This document shows positions 1 to 7,336 of a DNA stretch of 64,000 nt, piece after piece. The position numbers and the translations under genes were made by a program. The notes under the pieces were generated by a model that saw nothing but the letters and a program-made list of their open reading frames with translations, was not told the origin of the DNA and did no database searches. This DNA is from Bacteroidaceae bacterium (lineage in GTDB: Bacteria; Bacteroidota; Bacteroidia; Bacteroidales; Bacteroidaceae), in contig JAFYPU010000018.1 of assembly GCA_017547385.1 (NCBI GenBank), forward strand, positions 1 through 64,000, written 5' to 3'. How positions within the stretch are numbered: the stretch's first letter is position 1; every line of letters begins with the position of its first letter.

Positions 1-616
1 TTGTCTGTTCAGGTTCGTGGAATTCGTGAAATTTGTGTTCCTCAAAATAAAGATTATGCTGTTGACTCAAGATTTTTGGGAACACGAATTGAACGAATAT
101 TACGAATTTGCTTTACTACAACATGGCATTAGATTATAATTTTTGCGGATGAGCACGAATGAAGTACAGACTTTGTCTGTTCAGGTTCGTGGAATTCGTG
201 AGATTTGTGTTCCTCAAAATAAAAGATTATGCTGTTGACTCATGATTTTTGGGAACACGAATTGAGCGAGTATTACGAATTTGCTTTACTACAACAAGTC
301 TTAGATTATAATCTTTGCGGATGAACACGAATGAAGTACAGACTTTGTCTGTTCAGGTTCGTGGAATTCGTGAAATTTGTGTTCCTCAAAATAAAAGATT
401 AAGTCGGAGGCAGGATTTTTAGGAACACGAATTTGAACGAATATTACGAATTTGCTTTACTACAACATGACATTAGATTATAATCTTTACGGATGAGCAC
501 GAATGAAGTACAGACTTTGTCTGTTCAGGTTCGTGGAATTCGTGAGATTTGTGTTCCTCAAAATAAAAGATTATGCTGTTGGCTCAAGATTTTTGGGAAC
601 ACGAATTATTCGAATT
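1..616. repeat. 172-bp tandem repeat, about 3.6 copies
   Basis: The word TTGTCTGTTCAGGTTCGTGG begins at 1, 173, 345 and 517, so the period is exactly 172 bp. Copies differ by scattered point changes and the last one decays after about 610. Each unit holds a 9-bp-phased TTCGTG/TTTGTG block and a roughly complementary ACGAAT block that can pair as an imperfect hairpin. The array may continue left of the window. The reading frame of 71 codons at 493-708 is repeat sequence, not a gene. From 617 to 746 nothing else is recognisable. Confidence 0.9.
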
Positions 617-746
617 TATCGAATGGCTGGGGTTATCAACTGAATGCACGGATGAAACGGTTTTGGGGTCGTACCCCTCACCGCTGTGCACTAGCCCCTC
701 ATGCATAAAAATCCCTTGTTTCGGAGATACCCTATATCATTAATGA

Positions 747-783
747 AGATAGTGCTTATCGTTGGCATCGATAAGCACTATCT
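747..783 (-). terminator. Inverted repeat downstream of pit
   Basis: Perfect 15-bp arms (AGATAGTGCTTATCG and its complement) flank a 7-nt loop, 46 bp past the stop of the phosphate transporter. There is no clear T-run on the minus strand, so it may be a weak terminator or an RNA-stabilising hairpin. Confidence 0.5.
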
Positions 784-828
784 CTTGCAAAGATATCCCG
801 CATCTTTGGGGGATTGTTCGGCAGACTC

Positions 829-3072
829 TTACGAGAGTTCCGTAAAGCGATAAGTGGACTTCAAGATGTGGCGCACCTCAATGCAAAGTTGCTCTGTTTC
901 CTGCACAACATGCAAGAAGAGTGTGGCCGGCGTGAGGTTGGTCTCGGAGGTCTGAGCCTGCACCAATACCTCCTTGCGAAGCACTGAGAGTTCCTTGCGG
1001 ATGTTGGTACATTCCACACGCAGTGTCTCGTTCTCACTGAGGTTGCCTTCACGCAGACGGACTGCCGTTTCGCTCATCACCAACAAGAGGCGTTCGCGCA
1101 CGGTGCGGAATCGTTCTGCATATTTTGCATCAATGGGCGTAAAGTTGTTATCCACATGTTCTCGCGCCGGTTCACTGATACGCAGCAGGCAGTAGAGCAT
1201 TTGTCGCAAAGAGTTGTGCAACAAGTGGAAGTTGGTGCTCAAGCGCACAGCCGTTACGGGGTCGGCACGGCGCAAGCAGATGGTTTCGCGACGACGCAGA
1301 TTTTTGAGTTCACGCTTATGACTTGACAGTGTGCGCGAGGTGCGACGCAAAGTGCGCAAACTCTCATCAAACAAGCCGTCCGTGGCGTCCGACAAAGAGC
1401 GAGCATAGAGTTCCACATTCTCTGCAGTGCTCACATTCAGGTGTCGGCACAACATGGGTGTGATTTCCTTGGCATCCTTGCACGCCAGCATTTCCATGAA
1501 GAGCACATCGCCTTTCTTTTCTTCTGCTTGCTTTTTGGCATAGCGTTGTTGGCTGTGATAAAGTGCATATATGCCCAATGCCACAATGGCTACCACCGCA
1601 AAGATGCCGCCGTAATACATGGCCAAAGCCACGAAGAAGCTGGCTGTGAAAGCCACACCGGCAGTGATAAACCATCCGCCTATCACTGTCAGCACACCTG
1701 TGATGCGGAACACGGCACTCTCACGGCTCCAAGCGCGGTCGGCCAATGAAGAGCCCATGGCCACCATAAAGGTTACGTAAGTGGTGGAGAGAGGCAGTTT
1801 CAGCGAAGTGCCAAGGGCTATGAGCAAGGCTGCAATCACCAGGTTCACGGCTGCACGCACCAAGTCGTAAGCCACACCATCGTCCTGCGGTTCGACAGCC
1901 GGAGCAAAACGGTGATCGATGAAGCGACTCAGACGCTCGGGCACATGAGCCGCTACAGCCTGTCCCACGTTGTTGCCAAAGCGCACCAAGCTGCGAGCCA
2001 TGCGCGACGAGCCAAACATCTCATCTCCCTCATCCTTGCTGGCCAAGCTCACAGATGTCTTCACCACGTTGTGGGCTTTCTTGGAAGTTGCGAGCGATAC
2101 CACCATAATGACACCGGCTGCGATGAGGAAATAAATAGGCGTGGAGGCAGGGCCATTGAGCGAGTTCATGGTGAAAGCGAAATCGGCACCGCCACCATTG
2201 GCTGCAAAGTCCTGAAAAGCAGAGAAGCCAGCCAAGGGCACACCGATGAAGTTCACCAAGTCGTTACCTGCAAAGGCTGTGGCCAATGCAAAGGTTCCGA
2301 CCAACACCACTACGCGAAGCACACTCACACGCAGCGCATGGAGCAGCTGCATCAGCAGTGTGAAGAGCACAAAGCATGCGAGCAGCACCCATCCTATGTT
2401 AGCATCGATAAACGCTTTCACATCGGGCGTCATGAACGAGATGTGTTTCAAGCCCTTGAAGAGCATGAAATAGACAATCGCCGTGATGGCCAAACCACCG
2501 AAGATACCAATCTTCCAACGCAAGCCCTTGCGATAGTTGAATGTGAAGATGAGTCGCGAAATCCACTGCACAATGGCACCAAACACAAAGGCGATGGCCA
2601 CAGACAGGAAGATGGAAATCACAATCTCCAATGCCTTGTCGGTGTTCATATAGTCGCCCACCGAATGCGAACCCGCACTGATCATCTTCAGCATGGCAAA
2701 GGCAAACGTAGCACCCAGCAACTCAAACACCATTGACACGGTGGTGGAAGTGGGCATGCCCAACGTGTTGAACACATCAAGCAACACCACATCCGTAACC
2801 ATCACGGCCAAAAGGATTAGCATGATTTCACCAAAATAGAACTGCTCCGGCCGGAATATGCCGTGCCGCGCGATGTCCATCATGCCATCACTCATCACTG
2901 CGCCACAGAAAACGCCTATGGTAGCCACTATGATGATGGTGCGAAACTTGGCCGCTTTTGAACCGATGGCCGAGTTTAGAAAGTTGACCGCGTCGTTGCT
3001 CACACCAACCCAAAGGTCGAATGCTGCAAGTGCAAATAGGAATATCACCATTCCCAGGTACATCATTTCCAT
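829..3072 (-). CDS. pit: PiT-family inorganic phosphate transporter with cytoplasmic C-terminal extension
   Basis: A 747-residue inner-membrane permease that probably imports phosphate with a cation. The N-terminus carries the PHO4 signature region (GVSNDAVNFLNSAIGSKAA, then LGMPTSTTVSMVFELLG), and a second half-repeat lies near residues 255-300 (AGNDLVNFIGVPLAG) and 430-450 (LPLSTTYVTFMVAMGSS). About a dozen hydrophobic segments run to roughly residue 520. The last ~220 residues are charged and helical, resembling a PhoU-like domain; such long PiT proteins are common in Bacteroidota, whereas classical Pit is ~500 residues. Several Met codons cluster at the N-terminus, so the start is uncertain by three residues. 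The gene is divergent from the phoB-like regulator and shares its upstream region with two Pho-box-like sites, suggesting induction by phosphate limitation. Confidence 0.92.
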   Translation of the reverse strand: MEMMYLGMVIFLFALAAFDLWVGVSNDAVNFLNSAIGSKAAKFRTIIIVATIGVFCGAVMSDGMMDIARHGIFRPEQFYFGEIMLILLAVMVTDVVLLDVFNTLGMPTSTTVSMVFELLGATFAFAMLKMISAGSHSVGDYMNTDKALEIVISIFLSVAIAFVFGAIVQWISRLIFTFNYRKGLRWKIGIFGGLAITAIVYFMLFKGLKHISFMTPDVKAFIDANIGWVLLACFVLFTLLMQLLHALRVSVLRVVVLVGTFALATAFAGNDLVNFIGVPLAGFSAFQDFAANGGGADFAFTMNSLNGPASTPIYFLIAAGVIMVVSLATSKKAHNVVKTSVSLASKDEGDEMFGSSRMARSLVRFGNNVGQAVAAHVPERLSRFIDHRFAPAVEPQDDGVAYDLVRAAVNLVIAALLIALGTSLKLPLSTTYVTFMVAMGSSLADRAWSRESAVFRITGVLTVIGGWFITAGVAFTASFFVALAMYYGGIFAVVAIVALGIYALYHSQQRYAKKQAEEKKGDVLFMEMLACKDAKEITPMLCRHLNVSTAENVELYARSLSDATDGLFDESLRTLRRTSRTLSSHKRELKNLRRRETICLRRADPVTAVRLSTNFHLLHNSLRQMLYCLLRISEPAREHVDNNFTPIDAKYAERFRTVRERLLLVMSETAVRLREGNLSENETLRVECTNIRKELSVLRKEVLVQAQTSETNLTPATLFLHVVQETEQLCIEVRHILKSTYRFTELS

Positions 3073-3187
3073 AAGTACATTTGTCGTTTGTTAGTAATAT
3101 ATATTATATAATGTATGCATGCGACGTACTTCGTCAGGCACGACGACAATACCATCCTTGTCGGCTTCGTCTGTTCGTAATCCTTGG

Positions 3188-3195
3188 CAAAGATA
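3188..3195 (-). promoter_or_regulatory. Predicted -7 box of pit
   Basis: CAAAGATA on the plus strand reads TATCTTTG on the minus strand, a perfect match to the Bacteroidota -7 consensus TAnnTTTG. It lies about 115 bp before the pit start. No TTTG -33 box is present, which fits an activator-dependent promoter. Confidence 0.6.
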
Positions 3196-3226
3196 CCCAA
3201 GCCTTGCGTCATGCTTCGTGAATTTC

Positions 3227-3244
3227 TTGTTAAGTTTCTGTTAC
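3227..3244 (+). promoter_or_regulatory. Pho-box-like element 1
   Basis: TTGTTAA-GTTT-CTGTTAC: two 7-bp direct repeats with a 4-bp spacer, the geometry of PhoB boxes in other bacteria (CTGTCAT-N4-CTGTCAT). It lies between the divergent pit and phoB-like genes, on the pit side. That PhoB binds here is inference. Confidence 0.5.
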
Positions 3245-3286
3245 AAATACCCGGAAGCCTTTATCCTTGTTCTGCAGTCTTGCATC

Positions 3287-3304
3287 TTAACAGAAAATTA
3301 ACAG
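3287..3304 (-). promoter_or_regulatory. Pho-box-like element 2
   Basis: TTAACAG-AAAA-TTAACAG, a perfect 7+4+7 direct repeat. On the minus strand it reads CTGTTAA-TTTT-CTGTTAA, close to the classical Pho box. It sits 21 bp upstream of the predicted phoB -7 box, covering the usual -33 position. Confidence 0.55.
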
Positions 3305-3325
3305 CACGCACAAAGGAGGCCGCAT

Positions 3326-3333
3326 TATTTTTG
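3326..3333 (+). promoter_or_regulatory. Predicted -7 box of the phoB-like gene
   Basis: TATTTTTG matches TAnnTTTG and lies 60 bp before the chosen start. No -33 TTTG is seen; the Pho-box-like repeat occupies that region. Confidence 0.5.
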
Positions 3334-3393
3334 CGTAATATTGCAGCGACAAAGCAGAAAACATACTTTTATGTTGACTCAAATACAGAAACT

Positions 3394-4068
3394 ATGACTC
3401 AAAAACGTATCCTCATCGTAGATGATGAGCCGGACCTTCGCGAAATTCTGCGTTGCAACCTCGAAAGTGCCGGCTACGCCGTGGACACTGCAGCATCGGC
3501 CGAAGAAGCCTTGCGCCTGTTCTCGCCCGAACATTCCCTGCTGTTGCTCGATGTGATGTTGGGAGGTATGTCGGGCTTTCGGCTGGCTGAGAAAATCCGA
3601 AAGGAATTGAAAAACAACATTCCCATCATCTTCATCACCGCCAAAGACACAGAGAACGATTTATTGACCGGATTTTCCTCTGGCGGCGATGATTATATTG
3701 CCAAACCCTTTTCGATTCAAGAAGTGTTGGCACGTGTCGCAGCCATACTGCGACGCACACAAACCACCACAAGTCAACCGGAGAGCCTCAGCCTTGAAGA
3801 CATAAAGATTGACTTCGTGCGCAAAGTGGTAAGCATCAATGGTGAAGACATCCGCCTTTCGCCCAAGGAATTCGGCATTTTGAGCATGTTGGCACGGAAC
3901 ATCGGCCGTGTATTCTCGCGTGAGGAAATTCTTGCCGAGGTGTGGCATGGCGAAAGCTATGTGCTGGAGCGCACAGTTGACGTTCACATTGCACGCATTC
4001 GCCAGAAACTTGGTGCGTGCGGCGAACGCCTCACCAGCCGTCAGGGCTACGGCTATTGTTTTGAATAG
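3394..4068 (+). CDS. phoB: OmpR/PhoB-family response regulator
   Basis: A 224-residue two-component regulator. The receiver domain (1-120) has acidic pocket D10-D11, phospho-acceptor D53 (LLLLDVML), T82 and K104 (YIAKPF). A winged-helix DNA-binding domain follows at about 130-224 (LSPKEFGILSMLA, then RTVDVHIARIRQKLG). The frame is open 70 codons further upstream, but the receiver family starts at MTQKRILIVDDEP and the -7 box lies inside that extension, so the ATG at 3394 is chosen. Naming it phoB rests on the neighbouring phosphate transporter, the sensor kinase downstream and the Pho-box-like repeats; it could instead be RprY-like. Its kinase is 674 bp away, an unusual gap filled by repeats. 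Confidence 0.85.
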   Translation: MTQKRILIVDDEPDLREILRCNLESAGYAVDTAASAEEALRLFSPEHSLLLLDVMLGGMSGFRLAEKIRKELKNNIPIIFITAKDTENDLLTGFSSGGDDYIAKPFSIQEVLARVAAILRRTQTTTSQPESLSLEDIKIDFVRKVVSINGEDIRLSPKEFGILSMLARNIGRVFSREEILAEVWHGESYVLERTVDVHIARIRQKLGACGERLTSRQGYGYCFE

Positions 4069-4089
4069 TCGTCAGGGAGGAGTATATAC

Positions 4090-4700
4090 CCGGAGGGGCG
4101 AAGTTGCCATCCGGGAGTAATTGCACTATGTGGGCAGTTCACGGACAAGCCGCACGGCACTGCTCCCCTAAGGTAGGGGAGCTCCGCGGAGCGGTGAGGG
4201 GTACGAGCTAATAGATATGGGCATTTTCTACCCCTCTGCCCAAAGGGCATCTCCCCTGCTCCAGGGGAGAAGTTCCGTCCGGGAATGATTGCACCATGTG
4301 GGCGGCTCACGGACAAGCCGCATGGCACTGCTCCCATAAGATAGGGGAGCTCCGCACAGCGGTGAGGGGTATGAGCTAATAGTTATAAGACTTTTCTACC
4401 CCTCTGCCCGAAGGGCATCACCCCCTTCGGTTCCCCCGTTATCGGGGGACGGAAATCCTGCTCCAGGGGAGAAGTTCCGTCCGGAATGATTGCACAATGA
4501 AAGCCGGTTCACGGACAAGCCGCATGGCGCTGCTCCCATAAGGTAGGGGAGCTCCGCGGAGCGGTGAGGGGTATGAGTTAATAGATATGGGAATTTTCTA
4601 CCCCTCTGCCCAAAGGGCATCTCCCCTATTCTAGGGGCGAAGCTGCCATCCGGGAGTAATTGCACCATGTGGGCAGTTCACGGACAAGCCGCATGGCCTG
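4090..4700. repeat. 169-bp intergenic repeat, about 3.3 copies, between regulator and kinase genes
   Basis: Equivalent points (G[T/C]TGCC or GTTCCGTCC before CGGGA) fall at 4103, 4272, 4473 and 4642, giving spacings of 169, 201 and 169 bp. The long unit carries an extra GC-rich stretch of about 32 bp near 4421-4453. Recurrent words are GGGGAGCTCCGCGGAGCGGT, CTACCCCTCTGCCC and CACGGACAAGCCGCATGGC. Several short hairpins are possible. The 90-codon minus-strand frames here are repeat sequence. The same family recurs at 6556-7020. Confidence 0.88.
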
Positions 4701-4742
4701 CCAAACTTTAACAAACCGAACCCACCTACAAAAATCCATACT

Positions 4743-6530
4743 ATGCGCATATCTTACAGAGCCAAACTTCTCACTTTCTTCATGCTACTCTTTGCCGCTT
4801 TCACGCTGCTGCTGGTGCTCTTCCAACAGAACCATGAGCGGCAACACAGCCGTCGGTTGCTCGAAACACGCCTGCGGAGTTATGCCGACATTGTGGAAAC
4901 CACCGTCAAGCACCCACAGCCCAACGACAGTTCCGAGTCCGTTCACCTCACAGCGCTCCTGCCCCCCGAACTGCGCAGCACCGTCATCACACACAAAGGT
5001 GTGGTGGTGGTCGAGACCAGCGGGAAGCAACCCGACGACATGGATAACCATGTGAACCGCCCCGAGGTGAGACTTGCCATGACATACGGTGAAGGCAGCG
5101 ACATTCGCCGTTCGCAGACCACGCACACCGAATACTTCTACTTCGCCAAGAGCTATGGCGACACCATTGTGCGTGTGGCACTGCCCTATGATGCCACCGT
5201 GCAGAACCTGCTCAAAGCCGACAACATCTTTCTGTGGTTTGTCTTGATGCTTTTCCCCGTGGCACTGATTCTGCTCATCTATCTCACCGACCATTTGGGA
5301 AAATCCATCACTACGCTTCGCCACTTCATCGACTCTGCCGAACGCGGTCTCATCGACTATGAGCACATACGTTTTCCTCACACCGAATTGGGCGACGTTA
5401 GCCGTGCCATCACTGAGAAGTATCAGCAATTGGAAGAGAGCAACCGACGCATCGGCACGGAACGCGAACGACTGATACGCCATTTCCGCTATTTCGAGGA
5501 GGGTATCGCTATTTTTCAGAGCAGCATGAATAATGATGCTCCCACCGCACTGCGCAAGCTATATGCCAATCCGCGCTTTGTGCAATATGTCAATACCATT
5601 CTCGACAGCCCCACCCCACTGCTCGAAAGTCTTTGGCAACATCAGGCCTTTGCGCCGGCACTCCGCTTCGTGCAAGCTCATTGCACCCCTACGGCCGATG
5701 ACGAGAAACAGGCACTCGGCGTGAGCGACATCCCCAACTTCCGTTACACTCTTGAAGCCGGCAGTCTGCACTTTGCCGTGCAAGTGCTCATCTTCAGCGA
5801 CAAGAGCATCGAGTTGACACTGTCGGACATCACAAAAGCTGAGAAAAACCGTCTGCTCAAACAGCAGATGAGCAACAACATCACTCACGAACTGCGCACC
5901 CCTGTGAGCAGCATCCGTGGCTATTTGGAAACCATCCTGCAATGCCCCGGCCTCAGCGAGCAACAGAAGCAGGACTTTGTGGAGAAAGCACTTCGGCAGT
6001 CCATCCGGCTTTCCGACCTCATTCGCGACGTGGCACTGATTTCGAAAACCGAAGAGGCACCAGACGCCATGCCGCGCGAATGGCTCTATCCGGCACAAAT
6101 CGTGGCCGACACGGCTGAGGAACTGCGCCAAGCCATCGAAGAACGAAACATGCGCTTCACCTACAACATTCCCGACACCCTCCGTCTGAATGGCAACTAC
6201 TCGCTGATGCACGCCATCTTCCGCAATCTGATGGAGAACAGCTTGCGCTATTCCGGAAAAGGCACTGCGATGCATGCCGAATGCTACAGTGAGGACGAAG
6301 ACTTCTGCCACTTCCGCTTCTATGACACCGGACAAGGTGTAGAGGCACAGCATCTGCCGCGCCTCTTCGAGCGCTTCTATCGCGTCAGCGAAGGCCGAAC
6401 ACGCGAAAACGGCGGCACCGGTCTCGGACTGAGCATTGTGCGCAACGCTGTGCTGTTCCATTCGGGCAACATCTCCGTACGAAATCGTGCCGGCGGTGGG
6501 TTGGAGTTTATCTTCTCTTTGAAAAAATAA
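4743..6530 (+). CDS. phoR: Membrane sensor histidine kinase (PhoR-like)
   Basis: A 595-residue kinase pairing with the OmpR-type regulator upstream. Membrane segments lie at about 9-28 and 161-183 and enclose a ~130-residue periplasmic sensor region. A HAMP/PAS-like linker follows, then the HisKA box with H382 (NNITHELRTPVSS). The HATPase domain has the N box NLMENSLRYSG (about 494-504), DTGQGV, an F box (RLFERFYRV) and GTGLGLSIV. Both catalytic halves look intact. It starts at ATG 4743, right after a repeat array, and is followed by related repeats, so the gene is bracketed by the same repeat family. Assignment to phosphate sensing comes from context; the sensor domain itself gives no clue to the ligand. 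Confidence 0.85.
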   Translation: MRISYRAKLLTFFMLLFAAFTLLLVLFQQNHERQHSRRLLETRLRSYADIVETTVKHPQPNDSSESVHLTALLPPELRSTVITHKGVVVVETSGKQPDDMDNHVNRPEVRLAMTYGEGSDIRRSQTTHTEYFYFAKSYGDTIVRVALPYDATVQNLLKADNIFLWFVLMLFPVALILLIYLTDHLGKSITTLRHFIDSAERGLIDYEHIRFPHTELGDVSRAITEKYQQLEESNRRIGTERERLIRHFRYFEEGIAIFQSSMNNDAPTALRKLYANPRFVQYVNTILDSPTPLLESLWQHQAFAPALRFVQAHCTPTADDEKQALGVSDIPNFRYTLEAGSLHFAVQVLIFSDKSIELTLSDITKAEKNRLLKQQMSNNITHELRTPVSSIRGYLETILQCPGLSEQQKQDFVEKALRQSIRLSDLIRDVALISKTEEAPDAMPREWLYPAQIVADTAEELRQAIEERNMRFTYNIPDTLRLNGNYSLMHAIFRNLMENSLRYSGKGTAMHAECYSEDEDFCHFRFYDTGQGVEAQHLPRLFERFYRVSEGRTRENGGTGLGLSIVRNAVLFHSGNISVRNRAGGGLEFIFSLKK

Positions 6531-6555
6531 GTTTCCATCATCAGCAGTTCACGAA

Positions 6556-7020
6556 CAAGCCGCTTGGCGACTGCTTCCATATAGGGGAACTCAGCGGAGC
6601 GGTGAGAGTATGAAAACCCAAACAGTTTAATCAGTGTAATCTCGTTGACAAAAACAATCAACAGATTACACAGATTTCATAGTTGCTACCCGGATAGGAA
6701 ACATACCGCATGGCACTGCTCCCATAAGGTAGGGGAGCTCAGCGGAGCGGTGAGGGGTATGAAAACCAAAACAGTTTAATCAGTGCAATCTCGTTGACAA
6801 AAAAAATCAACAGATTACACAGATTTCACAGTTGCCATCCGGATAAGAAACATACCGCATGGCACTGCTCCCATAAGGTAGGGGAGCTCCGCGAAGCGGT
6901 GAGGGGTATGAAAACCCAAACAGTTTAATCTGTGTAATCTCGTTGACAAAAACAATCAACAGATTACACAGATTTCATAGTTGCCATGCGGAATGATTGC
7001 GCAATGAGGGCCGTTCATGG
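6556..7020. repeat. About 148-bp intergenic repeat, three copies plus a partial one
   Basis: Equivalent points (CCGC[A/T]TGGC) fall at 6560, 6706 and 6855. Each unit shares the GGGGAGCTC(C/A)GCGGAGCGGTGAG block with the 4090-4700 array but then has its own tail with CAGTTTAATCAGTGTAATC and an inverted copy of the last part (GATTACACAGATTTC), which can form a hairpin. A partial unit at 6990-7027 resembles the 4090-4700 type (GGAATGATTGCGCAATG, GGACAAGCC). Confidence 0.85.
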
Positions 7021-7041
7021 ACAAGCCGAGAGGGGGATTTT

Positions 7042-7098
7042 CTGCAAGGCGTTTAGATTTTTCTGCAGTGCTTGTAGAAAATTCTGCAGTGCTTGCAG
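7042..7098. repeat. Three-unit 21-bp palindromic array, locus 1
   Basis: Cores CTGCAAGGCGTTTAG (7042), CTGCAGTGCTTGTAG (7063) and CTGCAGTGCTTGCAG (7084) are each 15 bp and are joined by 6-bp A/T spacers, an exact 21-bp period. The array lies about 100 bp upstream of the tamB promoter. Same architecture as at 15806, 21967, 38515 and 50856. Confidence 0.85.
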
Positions 7099-7199
7099 AT
7101 TTTTGCCGTCCGCATGTTGCAAAAATCTGTGTATCTCCATGCGCCTCACATCGGCGTGCCTTAAATTCTTTCAGCAACGGCCAAAAAACGTTTATTTGC

Positions 7200-7230
7200 T
7201 TTGAGAATTGTGTATCAACCACTAATTTTG
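7200..7230 (+). promoter_or_regulatory. Predicted tamB-tamL promoter
   Basis: TTTG (7200-7203), 19 bp, TAATTTTG (7223-7230): full match to the Bacteroidota -33/-7 consensus. It leaves a leader of about 100 nt before the tamB start. Confidence 0.7.
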
Positions 7231-7336
7231 CCCAATTACAACGCAACAACGGCACACTCCGAGCCGTATTTTGCATTCGGCACCGGGGATTCATGATCCT
7301 CAGTTCCCAACTTCACGACAACAAGGCGCGTCTTTT

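Noticed and set aside
493..708. 71-codon plus-strand frame
   Set aside because: It lies in the last 172-bp repeat copy and its decayed edge; no family likeness and repeat-derived composition.
1912..2736. 274-codon frame opposite pit
   Set aside because: Antisense shadow of a well-supported transporter gene; His/Gln/Cys-rich translation typical of a reversed GC-rich frame.
4053..4668. Two ~90-codon minus-strand frames
   Set aside because: Translations of the 169-bp repeats, nearly identical to each other; no start context or family.
7042..7098. CRISPR-like short array
   Set aside because: Units of 15 bp with constant 6-bp A/T spacers and only three copies; no unique spacers and no cas genes.
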